Origin: Diadema setosum
Lineage: Eukaryota; Echinodermata; Echinoidea; Diadematoida; Diadematidae
DNA length: 64,000 bases
Assembly (NCBI RefSeq): GCF_964275005.1
Contig: NC_092692.1
Span: 18,129,506 to 18,193,505 of the forward strand
Direction: 5' to 3'
Part shown: in pieces, positions 24,195 through 34,474 of the stretch
Position numbering within the stretch: the first letter of the stretch is position 1
Layout of the letters: each line of letters starts with the position of its first letter
Translations under genes and position numbers: made by a program
The notes under the pieces: generated by a model
Seen by the model: only the letters and a program-made list of their open reading frames with translations
What the model was told of the DNA's origin: nothing
Databases searched by the model: none

Positions 24195-26837
24195 CAACGT
24201 GAAGCTGAAGTTTGGAGCGGCAATTTGCCATGGTGCGGCCGACGCCGAGAGAAACAAGGGAAAAAAAAAAGCCTGAATGCCGACTGGGTGCGAACTATGT
24301 AGAATTTCTTATCTCCTTCTTCAGTTTGAAATCCAACACCGACTACCTGCACGTACGCTTTAATTGTGTACTTCCACCATGTCCACCTGCATTACACTTT
24401 TAACCAGCCTACCAGTGCAACCATAGAGTTAAGCGCTATACGATGACGAAATGAATTATTTATTTTTCTTTAACATGCAGACAGTGACATAACAGTGGCC
24501 ACTCCTTGTATCGCAGAATCTCTGTACCTGTTTGACAGAGAAATTCAGTCAGTAATTGACTTTGCATTATGTCTACCAGAGTGCTTCTTGATGCTTAAAC
24601 ATATGAGATACCGGCTTCGAATCCTGGCTGGCGATGCTGGGCGAGCACATTGCATAACAGGGTGCCTTATCACCCACAATATCATGTCCCGCTTCACCAA
24701 ATTGTGTCAATGGTTACCTAGTGTTTCTGGAGTGATGGTAATTTTAGAGCTTCTGTGGAGACAACAATGTCACTTACAAGCCATCCCTTTGTAGATCAGA
24801 CATCAATGACCATCTTAGGGCTTTGCTGCCTTTCGACAGCAAGAGAATACCTTGGTTGATTTGAGAGTGTCCCGAAAATTGCGATTCCCAATGAGGTAGA
24901 CGTACGGCAGCGAGGCATGACACAGAGGCATGAGTCCGCCCAAAGTGGTGAGGACGTGGATTGAGAATAGGTCAATGAGGTGGAACAAAGGTAGCAACGT
25001 ACCTAACCAGACTGTGATCACGATGAGGTACATGACTACCATGATCTTGACAAGCCGGATTTCAGCCTTTCTGGAATTCCGATTCGATTTTGGTTCGATT
25101 TTGGTTCCGTCGCTCCGTCTCATGACGCTGAAGAGCGTTGACTGTCGAGATTTCAGTCCCGGTCGTTGCAGTTGACTAGAGCCTGAGCTCTTCGATGAGT
25201 TGTTGACGGATGCATCGCAGTGACTTACATGTGAATAAGAGGATGTGGAAAATGTCACGGTGCCAGACGTAAGATCGGTGATGACTACAGATTTCGCTCG
25301 ACTGATGGCTGCCGTCTGTATGGTCACGGGGACAGGGCGCAACATTGGCGCATCGGTGTCTTGGCTGCACGTTGGACGATTGAGGGCGCTGCAGGGCTCA
25401 GTAGTAAACATGGAAGTGATGTCGGGAATCTTGTCTGCTTTCGTGTTTGCCCCTCTGGTACCTTGCTTTCCCGAGACGAGACTTTCTGCATCAGTCACCG
25501 TCGCCTTTGAGCCACTGTCTATGTTTGACACGTTGCGAACCCTTCTCATGCTCGATCGGATGAAGTAGAGAATTGTCAAGTGACACAAAGGTGTGACGAC
25601 GCTCGGAATACCAGAGAAAAGGACGAAGAAAAATATGTCGAGATAGTCTAGCCACCTGTAGCGATATCCTACCAGCTTACAGCGCGGATATGTTCTTACA
25701 TCATAGTAGATCATATGGATAATTGCCTTGCATATCAGACCGAGCCAGTATGTCGTCATAAAGAGTACGATCACCTTCGTCTTGCAACAACGCAGATACA
25801 TCTTATGTGGGGAGGCTATCAGCAAGCAACGGTTGACAGCTACGCACAGCATGCTGAAGAGGCATGGGTCAACGAACAACATGTCGAAGACCACGTGTAT
25901 GGCAAGACACTTAGATCTCAAAACGCCATCTCCACCGTTGAACACAATGGACAGGAACACCGGATAAAACGCGCATATGTTAACGATGCTCAGAATGCTG
26001 TTGTGCACCACGAAAATATTTGCGGTTACTCTTCTCATGGCTGCGCTTTTCGCAAAGGCGAAAATGATGAGACCGTTTCCAAAGAGTCCAAAGACAATCA
26101 AAAATCCATAGTAGAAAGTGATCCCGATTTGCATCTGGACAGAATTATTTCCACCTCCAGAATTCTTGGAAGACTTCCACAAGGTTATGTTGTAGATATT
26201 GAAGTTACTTATAGTTTGTTCAGTGTAACCTTCGTTGTTCTCTTCCCAATCCATGATTACGTATGACGCGCGTAATCTAAATGACGTAAAATCTCGGCAA
26301 TGATCAACTCTCCTGTCCAAACCAAGAAAGCGGCCATAAAACGTCAGTCAGTAGAATTCCACTTGAAACTCTATCGAAATGAAATTCCTTACCAGTTGAG
26401 ATACTGAGTTGAGTGAGTGTTTAATTCTTCGCAGTGGCCATAATCAGCTATACCACAGCATCAACATGTACAGTATATCTATGTCCACAGTAGATGTGAA
26501 GTTCTTGTCCGTTATTCCTTTCCTCTTCTCTTATCAGAACCATCTTGAGTCTTATCGCGCTTCCATACTTAAATTTCATCACGAATGACGGTCTTCGGTC
26601 TTACGTTGAGGCACCAATTTATTAGTTGCCGTCATAAAAACGATATAAGATGAATACTGGTTACTCTTTCGATGGGCATGAAAACGTCCACCTAATTGTC
26701 TCTCAACATTGACCGCTGAGGCTGCTGGACTAGAAGCTACAGTTGTAGACAGTAACAATGTAGATTATGCCCATCTCTCACAGCACACTTTCGCCAATAT
26801 CTGACGGGTGAAAGACTGCACATGCACATGATTATAC
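24195..26837. repeat. Tandem duplication unit B carrying receptor 3
   Basis: It begins near GTGAAGCTGAAGTTTGGAGC, which recurs as GTGAAGCTGAAATTTGGACT at about 26840. The stretch 24195-26837 is therefore one repeat unit (downstream flank, receptor, upstream flank), after which the next unit begins. From about 24585 it also matches the flank of receptor 2. Confidence 0.75.
24815..26254 (-). CDS. Intronless rhodopsin-type (class A) GPCR, 479 aa (tandem copy B)
   Basis: The ATG at 26254 (MDWEENNEGY) is chosen because it aligns with the start of receptor 2; the frame is open about 66 bases further but has no earlier ATG. Sequons are at N22 and N36. The seven helices and C116/C192 lie one residue later than in receptor 2. 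The same NRC motif and IASPHKMYLRCC signature follow TM3, and LPYVY replaces NPxxY in TM7. Loop 3 (about 170 residues) retains KSRQSTLFSVM near its end, shared with receptor 2, but otherwise differs by indels. The tail ends CCRKAAKP against CCRKATNP in receptor 2. Because the core is almost unchanged and only the N-terminus, loop 3 and parts of TM6/ECL3 differ, either the duplication is recent or gene conversion has kept the core alike. Ligand unknown. Confidence 0.92.
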   Translation of the reverse strand: MDWEENNEGYTEQTISNFNIYNITLWKSSKNSGGGNNSVQMQIGITFYYGFLIVFGLFGNGLIIFAFAKSAAMRRVTANIFVVHNSILSIVNICAFYPVFLSIVFNGGDGVLRSKCLAIHVVFDMLFVDPCLFSMLCVAVNRCLLIASPHKMYLRCCKTKVIVLFMTTYWLGLICKAIIHMIYYDVRTYPRCKLVGYRYRWLDYLDIFFFVLFSGIPSVVTPLCHLTILYFIRSSMRRVRNVSNIDSGSKATVTDAESLVSGKQGTRGANTKADKIPDITSMFTTEPCSALNRPTCSQDTDAPMLRPVPVTIQTAAISRAKSVVITDLTSGTVTFSTSSYSHVSHCDASVNNSSKSSGSSQLQRPGLKSRQSTLFSVMRRSDGTKIEPKSNRNSRKAEIRLVKIMVVMYLIVITVWLGTLLPLFHLIDLFSIHVLTTLGGLMPLCHASLPYVYLIGNRNFRDTLKSTKVFSCCRKAAKP

Positions 26838-27120
26838 GTGAAGCTGAAATTTGGACTGGAAATTTGCCATGATGCGGCCGAGGACGAATGAAAAACAGGC
26901 CAAATCTGCCTCGATGCCGAGTGCATGATGGGCTATGTACCATTTCTAATCTCCCTTTTAAGTTTGAAATCCAACACCGACTAATACCCGTTTCCGCATT
27001 TTCACGTGCATTACCATTAATCAGCCTACCACGGCAACCATAGAGGTTAAGCGCGATGCGATGACGTGGTGCATAATTTTCAACACGCAGACGCTGATAT
27101 AGCCTTAACTGCTCTTTGTA
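26838..27120. repeat. Partial third copy of the receptor duplication unit (flank only)
   Basis: About 280 bases match 24195-24500 in order (AATTTGCCATG, GTTTGAAATCCAACACCGAC, AATCAGCCTACCA, GAGGTTAAGCGC-like words). The similarity fades near 27120 and no receptor sequence follows. This is the start of another unit whose receptor was lost, or the scar of unequal crossing-over. Confidence 0.7.
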
Positions 27121-27769
27121 CATCCCTGCACATCCTTGACGTTAATTCGTTGACAATGTGCACGTACGTCATAATTATCAACCACACAATCTTCGATCTC
27201 CAAGGGCTCCGCTATCTTCCATCAGCGATTCAGTTTGTACCTGTAGACGAATATTAATCTCCTACAACTTCACACTGTCCCAAAATGGAGCAAAGATGGA
27301 CATCAAGGAAATGTTCAAATTCTGCTCTGATCGTACTAAGATCAATAATATAGTAAGTAAATATTACTGTGAGAGCATCTTAAGCCCTCGTAGGACCACC
27401 AGTAGAGTGTCTTAGTCACCCGCAGCAACTTCATGGGAGGTGGCTCAGCAAAATGAAGGTGCATCATGACAAGAACTTTCGCAAGATCTTCGGTATATAT
27501 TTTGCGATCAGAGTCGAATTATTTGAACATTACCCTTACCGTGTGAGCATCTTTGTTGTTGTTGTTATAGTTGTGTTTTTTTTTTAACTCGCGTTTTATG
27601 TTCTCTCGGTTTCTTTCTTTCTTATTCATGTTGTATTCTTATCATAGTATACTTTTTGTTACACATATTTTTTTTCTTTGCTATGTGGTTGATATGTTTA
27701 CGTTTGGTTTGATTGTAACGTTGTGCATTTGAATATATTTGTTTGTATCTTTTTATTGTGCAGGGCCCC

Positions 27770-27841
27770 TTGGTAGAGCAGTTTGTTAACTGAAAGGGCT
27801 ACACTGTTGAAATAAAACGGAAATAAATAAATAAATAAATC
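27770..27841 (+). mobile_element. Possible LINE 3' tail with (AAAT)n end
   Basis: CTGAAAGGGCTACACTGTTG followed by AAATAAAACGGAAAT and a run of AAAT units. Short oligo-A/T microsatellite tails of this kind are typical of CR1/L2/RTE-like non-LTR retrotransposon 3' ends. No reverse transcriptase remnant was recognised upstream. Confidence 0.4.
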
Positions 27842-28099
27842 TTTGCTCAATTTCGGAACAGTGTGACGCCTGCTTTGGCCTGATGTTTGGGCCATCTTCG
27901 CACGAAATTTAAAATACATGTCTAAAAATCATATTGCTATCTTGTGTTAATCCCAGGACAGGGTGACGCGTGTCACCCTTACGAAGGCGTCACCACTCAT
28001 CTCCGTTCTACTCTGCATTCGTAAAGATTGAGTTCGTTGTTTACTACTTCAACTCTTTCACACAAACACACGGATGCACAATCCCATTTCCCTGCCAGT

Positions 28100-28178
28100 A
28101 CAAACACACACGAACAAACACATACACAACACACACAAACACGCACACAAACACACACACACGCACACACACGAACAA

Positions 28179-28211
<33 letters not shown>

Positions 28212-28230
28212 CACACACACGAACAAACAC
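28100..28230. repeat. CA-rich array with AAACACACA and ACGAACAAACAC units
   Basis: A long degenerate CA microsatellite with higher-order units. It creates spurious open frames on both strands. Confidence 0.9.
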
Positions 28231-28699
28231 ATACACATATGTGAAAGCAGTACAATCCGTGAAACAACATGAATGTCGTGAAAATGCGAAGTATAACACG
28301 AAGTTGGTCAAATCAGTTTAATTCACGAATATTAGGAGGACTTTGTTATGTATACTTAGTCTCACAAACGTCGTCTGGAATAACTGTAGATGAATGTTTC
28401 GTGAAGTCAGAATGAAAACACTAGCCAAGTTTATCAAAATCGTGATGGTATACCTTTGACACCAATAGCTTTTGATTATTATTATTTTTTTTTTGCTACG
28501 ACCATGTACCGCGTGGTTCTTGTTCTATTTGGGGTATACCGCCTCCAAAGTCTATATTGAAGGATGACAATATGCATTACAATCAATTAGACAGTATATA
28601 AAACGTATCAAAACTATATAAAGTTGCTGTTTTCATTGTAATTATTTTGTTCGTGTTAGAATTCTACATTGTAGATCTGGATCAACGCATAATAATTGA

Positions 28700-28889
28700 T
28701 ACAGTGGACTCCCGTTATAACGAAGTCCTTGGGACCGGCAGTTTTCTTTCGTTATATCGACATTTCGCTGTAACCGAACAAATAAACAATAAAAGTGCAT
28801 AGAGCCGATAATGTTGCAGCCTGAATGTTTACCTCGTTGTAACCGGAATTTCGTTATAACCGTGTTCGTTACAACGGAAGTGCACTGTA
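28700..28889. repeat. MITE-like element, TACAGTGGACTCC ends, GTTATAACG-rich
   Basis: The left end TACAGTGGACTCCCGTTATA is matched inverted by GTTACAACGGAAGTGCACTG at the right. Internal GTTATA and TAACCG words alternate. Relatives lie at 44674-44858, 51812-51999 (opposite orientation) and 55379-55518 (partial). Confidence 0.85.
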
Positions 28890-29122
28890 GGCCATATTAT
28901 TTCCGGGTTCCTGTTGAAGTTTTTGACATAAACTGCGTGCTGTATAGGGAATGACATGTTTGCTGGTTTGCTTGCATACTTTTATCGCGTGTGTTTGTTT
29001 TAGACTTTTAACACATGTCAATCAAATTCATTCGTGGAATCAGGAGGAAACAACGATAAATATTGTATATACAATAAGAAAGAGAGGAATTCACTGTGGT
29101 GCCTTACTGTGGTTATTTCATT

Positions 29123-29306
29123 TACTGTACTTATAAAACCAGAAATATTCGCTGCATGGAATTTTCGCGTATTGCCTCTTGCACTCAATGCATAGTGAAG
29201 ACAAGAACTTTCACGCGCGTTTAAATTTCATGGGTCTAGGCTTTTCGCGAATTTCGCAAAAAAAAAAAAAAAAATCGTGCTTGTGAAAATTTCTGGATCT
29301 ACAGTA
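29123..29306. repeat. MITE-like element, TACTGTA / CCAGAAATATTCGC ends
   Basis: The left end includes AAAACCAGAAATATTCGC and the right end GTGAAAATTTCTGGATCTAC, inverted, with TTTTCGCG words inside. It belongs to the same broad group as 48937-49157. Confidence 0.7.
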
Positions 29307-29800
29307 ATTGACTACATCTCGATATTCTAATTAGCCGTGCAATACCACTCACAAGACATTAGTTTTCAAGGAATGACAAAGAGAGATAAAGCTATCTAGA
29401 GCAATGTGCAAGTAGCCTTATATGATATGAACATGCTAAATGAAAATAAGGGAGGGGTTCGGGCTTGGAAGAAACAATTCAATGATTGTATAGTATATAC
29501 AGAATTAGAACGATTTACTGTGGGGCGTATCACTCTTATCCATCGACTTACACCTTCGTATTTTGATTGGACGTGCGGGAGTATATCTATACATTTAAAG
29601 AACAGAAACAGAACAGAAAGATAAAACTATTCAGACCAAGACACGAATAAGTTATGAGAAAGCAAAGAATGAAAGAGAGAGCGAGAGAGGTTAGTGGTCG
29701 GGTTGGGAACCGACAATTCGATTGTATGCAGAAGCAGAACAATTTTCTAGGGCGAATTTCAATCATTACTTTTCGTCGACTATAATATTTGATTGAAGAC

Positions 29801-29989
29801 CTGAATATAAGAATGACCCAAGTCTAATTTTTGGCCGAATTCAGTTTGACATGGGAAATTGTAGCTTATGCATGCACTCATCTTGTGTATAAATGATAAA
29901 TCCCAATTCCCCCCGGAAGAGCCTGAAATGAATGAGTTAAATCTTATATGAATGTAAGAATGAAGGACTTGGGTCATTCTTACATTCAT
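29801..29989. repeat. Inverted repeat, CTGAATATAAGAATGACCCA ends
   Basis: The left arm CTGAATATAAGAATGACCCA and the right arm TGGGTCATTCTTACATTCA are inverted. It is about 190 bp. Confidence 0.75.
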
Positions 29990-30043
29990 ATTATAGCGCC
30001 CTCTCTCATCCTTCTCTCATCTCTATAGCAGAATATCATGTGT

Positions 30044-30245
30044 ATGATTCAAAGAACGACCCAAGTCCATCACACAAAATGGCCTCTCCACAATTAATGT
30101 AAATGTTAATTGTCATAATAATATATGTTCTAATTTGGATATGCCTTCCCATCACAGTTAAACAGAATATTATTGGACAAATTAAAAAGATATGAAGTTT
30201 ACTCGAAATGGTCTTCCATGGACTTGGGTCGTTCTTATATTCAGA
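30044..30245. repeat. Second copy of the GACCCAAGTCC inverted repeat
   Basis: The left arm AAAGAACGACCCAAGTCCAT and the right arm GGACTTGGGTCGTTCTTATA are inverted. The terminal sequence is the same as in 29801-29989. Confidence 0.7.
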
Positions 30246-30522
30246 TACTCGATTGGTCCCACAAGGGAGTACTTACGGATCATTATGCGAGAAAAGATTG
30301 AAAAAGATAAAACTATAGAGTAAGACACGAGTAAGTTATGAGAAATCAAAGAATAAAAGAGAGGGAGGAGGTCTAGTACAATGTACACACAAAAACATAA
30401 AATTTAATGTTCATTGTGACGAGTCATCGTTATCCATATATTTTTACGGAATATTTTGCGAAGAAAGATTGAGAAAGGTAAAACAAGTGGAGCAATATTC
30501 GAATAGGTTTTGAAAAAAGCAA

Positions 30523-30557
<35 letters not shown>

Positions 30558-31992
30558 TTGAGAGGAGGTCAGGATGAGAAGCGACAATGTTCAATTGTTA
30601 CATATACAAAAACATAATAATTGTTACCGTGTAGCATCATACTATGGAATCCATTGACTATTTCTCATGCAGTGTCATAATTCGCCATGCCAGAATACTT
30701 ACAACAGAGCTCGACACCAAATTTACTCTCTGGGGTCTCTAAAATCTTTAGATCTGACATTTTGTTGCACGGCCCGAAATAAAAGGAAACATCAACATAA
30801 TCTTTGAATCTTATTTGTCCGATCGGACTACTATAAAAGACAAATATTTTGGAAGTTTGGTGGTCCGACATCAACTTTTAGTGCCCCGGGCCACCGGGTC
30901 ATCGCTAATGCCGAGCCCTGCTTTCCTGGCAGTTGCAAAGAAAGACATTAAGGGAAATTCTGCAGCGATACTTGAGTATTTTATGAAAATGCACAGTGAG
31001 ACAGGAAGAGAGAGGGGGAGAGGGAGAAAGTGAGAGAATTACGTAATCAAGACCATTTGCAGAGAGAGTGAAAGTATATCGCTCTTGTTTGCTCTGTATT
31101 CGACTTGGAGGATTCTATTATCAAATCAATTAGTGCAGTTTTCATTAGCAGCATTTTTTTTTTTTTTTTGGCGGCATGCAGTCCTTGAAGTGTCAAGGTT
31201 TTACCAAAATGTTTAATCTTGAGCTGACAAATTTAGTTGACTAGACAAAGTTGATGATAATGTATAGTTAGGGCTTTTGTGATCTTTATTTTTTCCGCAA
31301 ATACATCGAATACGAATAAAATACGATGTCTTCTTTTGTTAGAATGACAATTGAAAATGATCATAATAAAATCTTCAAAGCTATTAGCTGTAGTTCAGAA
31401 TACCCAGTGTATTTACAAACGCGGGCCTCCACGCATGCAGTCTTAGACAAAAACAACTGAGAATTCGATGTCTGTGTAAAACTTGAAACATGTAACGCAG
31501 TTTTTTTTTTTTTATCAAGTTTCATATACATCTACAAATATTGTTTTGCGGAAAGTAAAGTACCCAAGGTTCACCACTATACTAAACTGCAGTCATTTGA
31601 TCAGAAAATAATAGAGAGTTTCTCTATCTCCATTTTGAAAACACGAGTGAATTGCTAAGGCACATGTAAAACATGACAAGAATGAAATTATATTAATTCT
31701 GGCCTTGGACTATATATTTTGAATTCATTCATATTGAGTGATTTGATGTTTCCGAGTAAACTGTAAACCTTATGTTATAAGCTTCTCTCTTTTGCCAAAT
31801 TCAAGGGTGGCAAACTCGAGAAAGATGTTTAAAGTTAGTAAGTAGAATAGTGAATACAGGAACAGTGAGATTCGAGATGCATATGATATATAATGATATT
31901 TACATTCTATAATTTCAATAACAATATAAGTATTTATGACATATTTTGATATATCTATATTATTATATCACAGTAGTAGCGGCTTTTCAGAT

Positions 31993-33219
31993 TCATTTGG
32001 TGCTGTTTATCAAATTTCGGTAAAATTCAGTAAAACCTCCCTTAAAGTATTTGTTGTTATAGAGAATTAGCAGTGGCAACAAAGACGGCAATATCGTGGA
32101 AAAGAAAGCAGTTTGAGAGAAGACATAAGTTGCATATGTTGGTTTACCAACACCTATCGAATACAGGATAGGTGCCCCTCCTGCAAGAATGACTTGAGCA
32201 AGGATGACGACACGCAGAATGCGGGCTTTCGCGCTGGCGCAGCCGCTACAGTGAAAGACATGCCTTGATCGCCGTTTGACAGCACGGCAGCATCCTTCCC
32301 GATTTCTTTGATCATATTCATCCTTGGGGAGTCGCTCTGAGTGCTGTCCACTGCGACTTGTCCAAATACTTGAGACAGGCCTAGCTGACCCCTGGCTTGA
32401 CCAGGGAGCTGGGGGAGATCTCTCACCTCCCTGGCTTGACGATGCCATGTCACTGCCCTCATGTCCACTCTGCTCCGTTGTGCCAACACTTTCTGGTACA
32501 TCTCTTGGTGGGTTCCGATGCACCGATGCTCCTCTGGAGCCAATTCCAACTCTAGCTTTGCCGCGTCGAAACTGCCTCAATGTCAAGAAAATGATGATCC
32601 AGCAAGTGATAATAGGAAAGCAGAGTATTACGACTCCTTCCGTCACCCAGATCCTCTTCAACCATCCTGAGATAACAACAGAACAAGACGGAGTCGAGAC
32701 GACTTCGGCCATGATCAACGGCACGTTGTCGACAATGACAAAGATAATGCTGATCACCATAGCAACAGACGATGCTCGAGCTATACATGCACGCTTCAGA
32801 CTAAGATCTGATCGCAACAGACCGATGGCGAAGCGCACACCTTCTATTGTTGCCAGTAGCTCTGCGAGTTTTGGGAACGTATTGGAAAGAATCATATACA
32901 TTCTGCAGAACTTTGTGCTTTGCCGGACATCAGCTACAACGCACACGAGACCGAGCGAGTTGAGCAACAGCCCATGACAGATGTTCACCAACATGGCAAC
33001 GATGGCAAAGAGAGAAGAAACGCGATTCTTTAATCGGGGATTTATTTTGGCAATGAGAAACAGTGTTACGTTTGCTGCTATGCTTATCGACATCATAAGA
33101 ACAAGATAGATGGCTATAACAACGCGCACCCAGATATCTATATGAAAAACACCAAGATGACTCGGAGGTTCAAATTCAACCGTAGAACTGTTCTCTGGTG
33201 AACTTGTAGACGAAGTCAT
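31993..33219 (-). CDS. Divergent intronless seven-transmembrane receptor, 408 aa
   Basis: A likely orphan GPCR-type receptor of the rhodopsin fold, but not close to the other three. The first ATG in the frame is at 33219 (MTSSTSSPEN); an in-frame stop lies 52 bases upstream. Sequons are at N10 and N50. Approximate helices: TM1 31-57, TM2 66-92, TM3 105-127, TM4 145-163, TM5 182-203, TM6 335-356, TM7 364-386. C105 and C169 could form the extracellular disulfide. VRF (128-130) stands near the DRY position, and TM7 lacks a recognisable NPxxY (it reads LPLLILYNNKYF). Loop 3 is about 120 residues, Ser/Arg-rich, with a cysteine-rich CSGCAS stretch before TM6. The lack of canonical activation motifs makes the coupling mode uncertain. 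A pseudogene is unlikely because the frame is uninterrupted. Confidence 0.82.
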   Translation of the reverse strand: MTSSTSSPENSSTVEFEPPSHLGVFHIDIWVRVVIAIYLVLMMSISIAANVTLFLIAKINPRLKNRVSSLFAIVAMLVNICHGLLLNSLGLVCVVADVRQSTKFCRMYMILSNTFPKLAELLATIEGVRFAIGLLRSDLSLKRACIARASSVAMVISIIFVIVDNVPLIMAEVVSTPSCSVVISGWLKRIWVTEGVVILCFPIITCWIIIFLTLRQFRRGKARVGIGSRGASVHRNPPRDVPESVGTTEQSGHEGSDMASSSQGGERSPPAPWSSQGSARPVSSIWTSRSGQHSERLPKDEYDQRNREGCCRAVKRRSRHVFHCSGCASAKARILRVVILAQVILAGGAPILYSIGVGKPTYATYVFSQTAFFSTILPSLLPLLILYNNKYFKGGFTEFYRNLINSTK

Positions 33220-33469
33220 TCTCGCAGTTTCAGTCTTGAGTATGGAACAAAGCTCGCCTGAACTGAGCACTTCTTACATAAATCAGTAGAGTGAATAATT
33301 GCCTTCCTGCATCCCTCCTACATGGCTGCATATACGGTTAACTGGCAAGATTTCTTGGATTAAAAAAAAAAATGTCAGCATCAGCTTCTTTCAAAAGGTG
33401 GGCGTGTCTTGATGCAAAAGAATCACTTATCACAGTCATCGATAGTTACAAAAAGATATCATGATGAAC

Positions 33470-33471
<2 letters not shown>

Positions 33472-33510
<39 letters not shown>
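33472..33510. repeat. CA dinucleotide microsatellite
   Basis: A pure AC/CA run of about 39 bases. Confidence 0.95.
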
Positions 33511-33512
<2 letters not shown>

Positions 33513-34128
33513 TGTTTCGCTGCAATTGACATTTTCAGACAAAATTTATTGCTACACCAGCAGTCTGAGCTTCTTAATAGAGAGTTCATGAAAAGATGGG
33601 GAAGTCGTATTTTTATTCTTGACAATGATTAAACAGCCATGGCATCACCATGACAACAGAGAGGCATGATGTAAAATCTACACCATCATCCAGTGATTTG
33701 CACCGTTCCTCCTAACATTCTTGCTGTCATCCAAATTAGTATTTCGTTTAACTTATTTGAAATGTTCTTCTAATGACATTGATTGCCCGGTACTACTAAT
33801 GTGTGTTCAAGAATAAGGGGACTCTATCATAAGAGAACTTAAATAAGCAGAGATCACTAAACATGCTAAACTGCAGGGATGACAGAATATCCTGTCAGCG
33901 TTTCGATTTACACTTCAATCTGCTTGTCATCATTGTCCCCCGTTAATTACATCGCATGTCAAAAATGAAAGCGTCGTTTATCCTCGATTTAAAGATTCAT
34001 GGATTAGAAAGCGTCTTTGGAGCAGAGGCATCGTATTGACAGAGATCAAACGCTGTTTATACAGTTGGAGTGTGCAGGGTATGAACGTGAAGTCTCCATG
34101 TCAAAGTAGAGTAGAAGTGTAATATTCG

Positions 34129-34474
34129 CAGGGACGGATCTAGCTTTTAGCTATATAATATGGGGGTCAAGTTTGGGTCATGACAAGCAAAAGCGAAAAA
34201 AAAAATGGTCTTCGCATTTTGTCGTGCCACTTCCCTCCCGAAATCTGCAGACAAGCAAATAAAAGTCTTCACTTCTTTTTTTTTTTTTTTGGCTAAAAAA
34301 AAAAAATGGGGGGGGGGGGCTAAAAGAGGGGGATTTTGGGTGTAGGCGGTAAATCAACTACACCCAACAAAAAACCGAACAATATGGAGCTTCTTAATGA
34401 AGAGAAGCAAATTAATAAGAGCTCAAGAGAGATTTAAATCCCCTATCCATCCCACCCCCGCGGATCCGCCACTA
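34129..34474. repeat. Diverged GGATC-ended element
   Basis: The left end CAGGGACGGATCTAGC and the right end GCGGATCCGCCACT are imperfectly inverted. The interior has facing poly-T and poly-A/poly-G tracts as in 23916-24083. Confidence 0.55.

Larger units (their letters stand above)
21509..24814. other. Intergenic stretch between receptors 2 and 3
   Basis: No gene supported. The left part (to about 22160) is the upstream flank shared with receptor 3. Further on are a purine-rich tract (22736-22915), a 0.5-kb inverted-repeat element (23224-23732), a GGATCC-ended element (23916-24083), a GT microsatellite (24107-24137), and from about 24195 the downstream flank of duplication unit B. Confidence 0.5.
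29380..30640. repeat. Diverged direct repeats around GATAAAACTA...GAGTAAGTTATGAGAAA
   Basis: Units at about 29598-29740, 30288-30395 and 30457-30606 share, in order, an AAAGATAAAAC word, an ACGA(A/G)TAAGTTATGAGAAA-like word, a GAGAGAGAG run and a GACAAT(T/G)TTCAATTGT-like word. A weaker unit lies near 29390-29490. Two inverted-repeat elements sit between the units. Confidence 0.5.
27121..31992. other. Intergenic stretch between the receptor cluster and receptor 4
   Basis: No gene supported. It holds a probable retrotransposon 3' tail (27770-27841), CA-rich arrays (28100-28230), inverted-repeat elements, and a set of diverged direct repeats at 29.4-30.6 kb. The right end is downstream sequence of receptor 4. 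Confidence 0.5.

Noticed and set aside
25715..26266. 183-codon open frame on the + strand opposite receptor 3, with a similar one at 21062-21442 opposite receptor 2
   Set aside because: Both are mirror frames of the receptor coding sequence; their similarity to each other follows from the duplicated receptors.
26737..27123. 128-codon minus-strand open frame upstream of receptor 3
   Set aside because: It covers the duplicated non-coding flank, and the same flank at 24195-24500 does not keep the frame open.
27970..28321. Overlapping cysteine/valine-rich and threonine/histidine-rich open frames
   Set aside because: Produced by the CA-rich microsatellite; the composition is that of the repeat.
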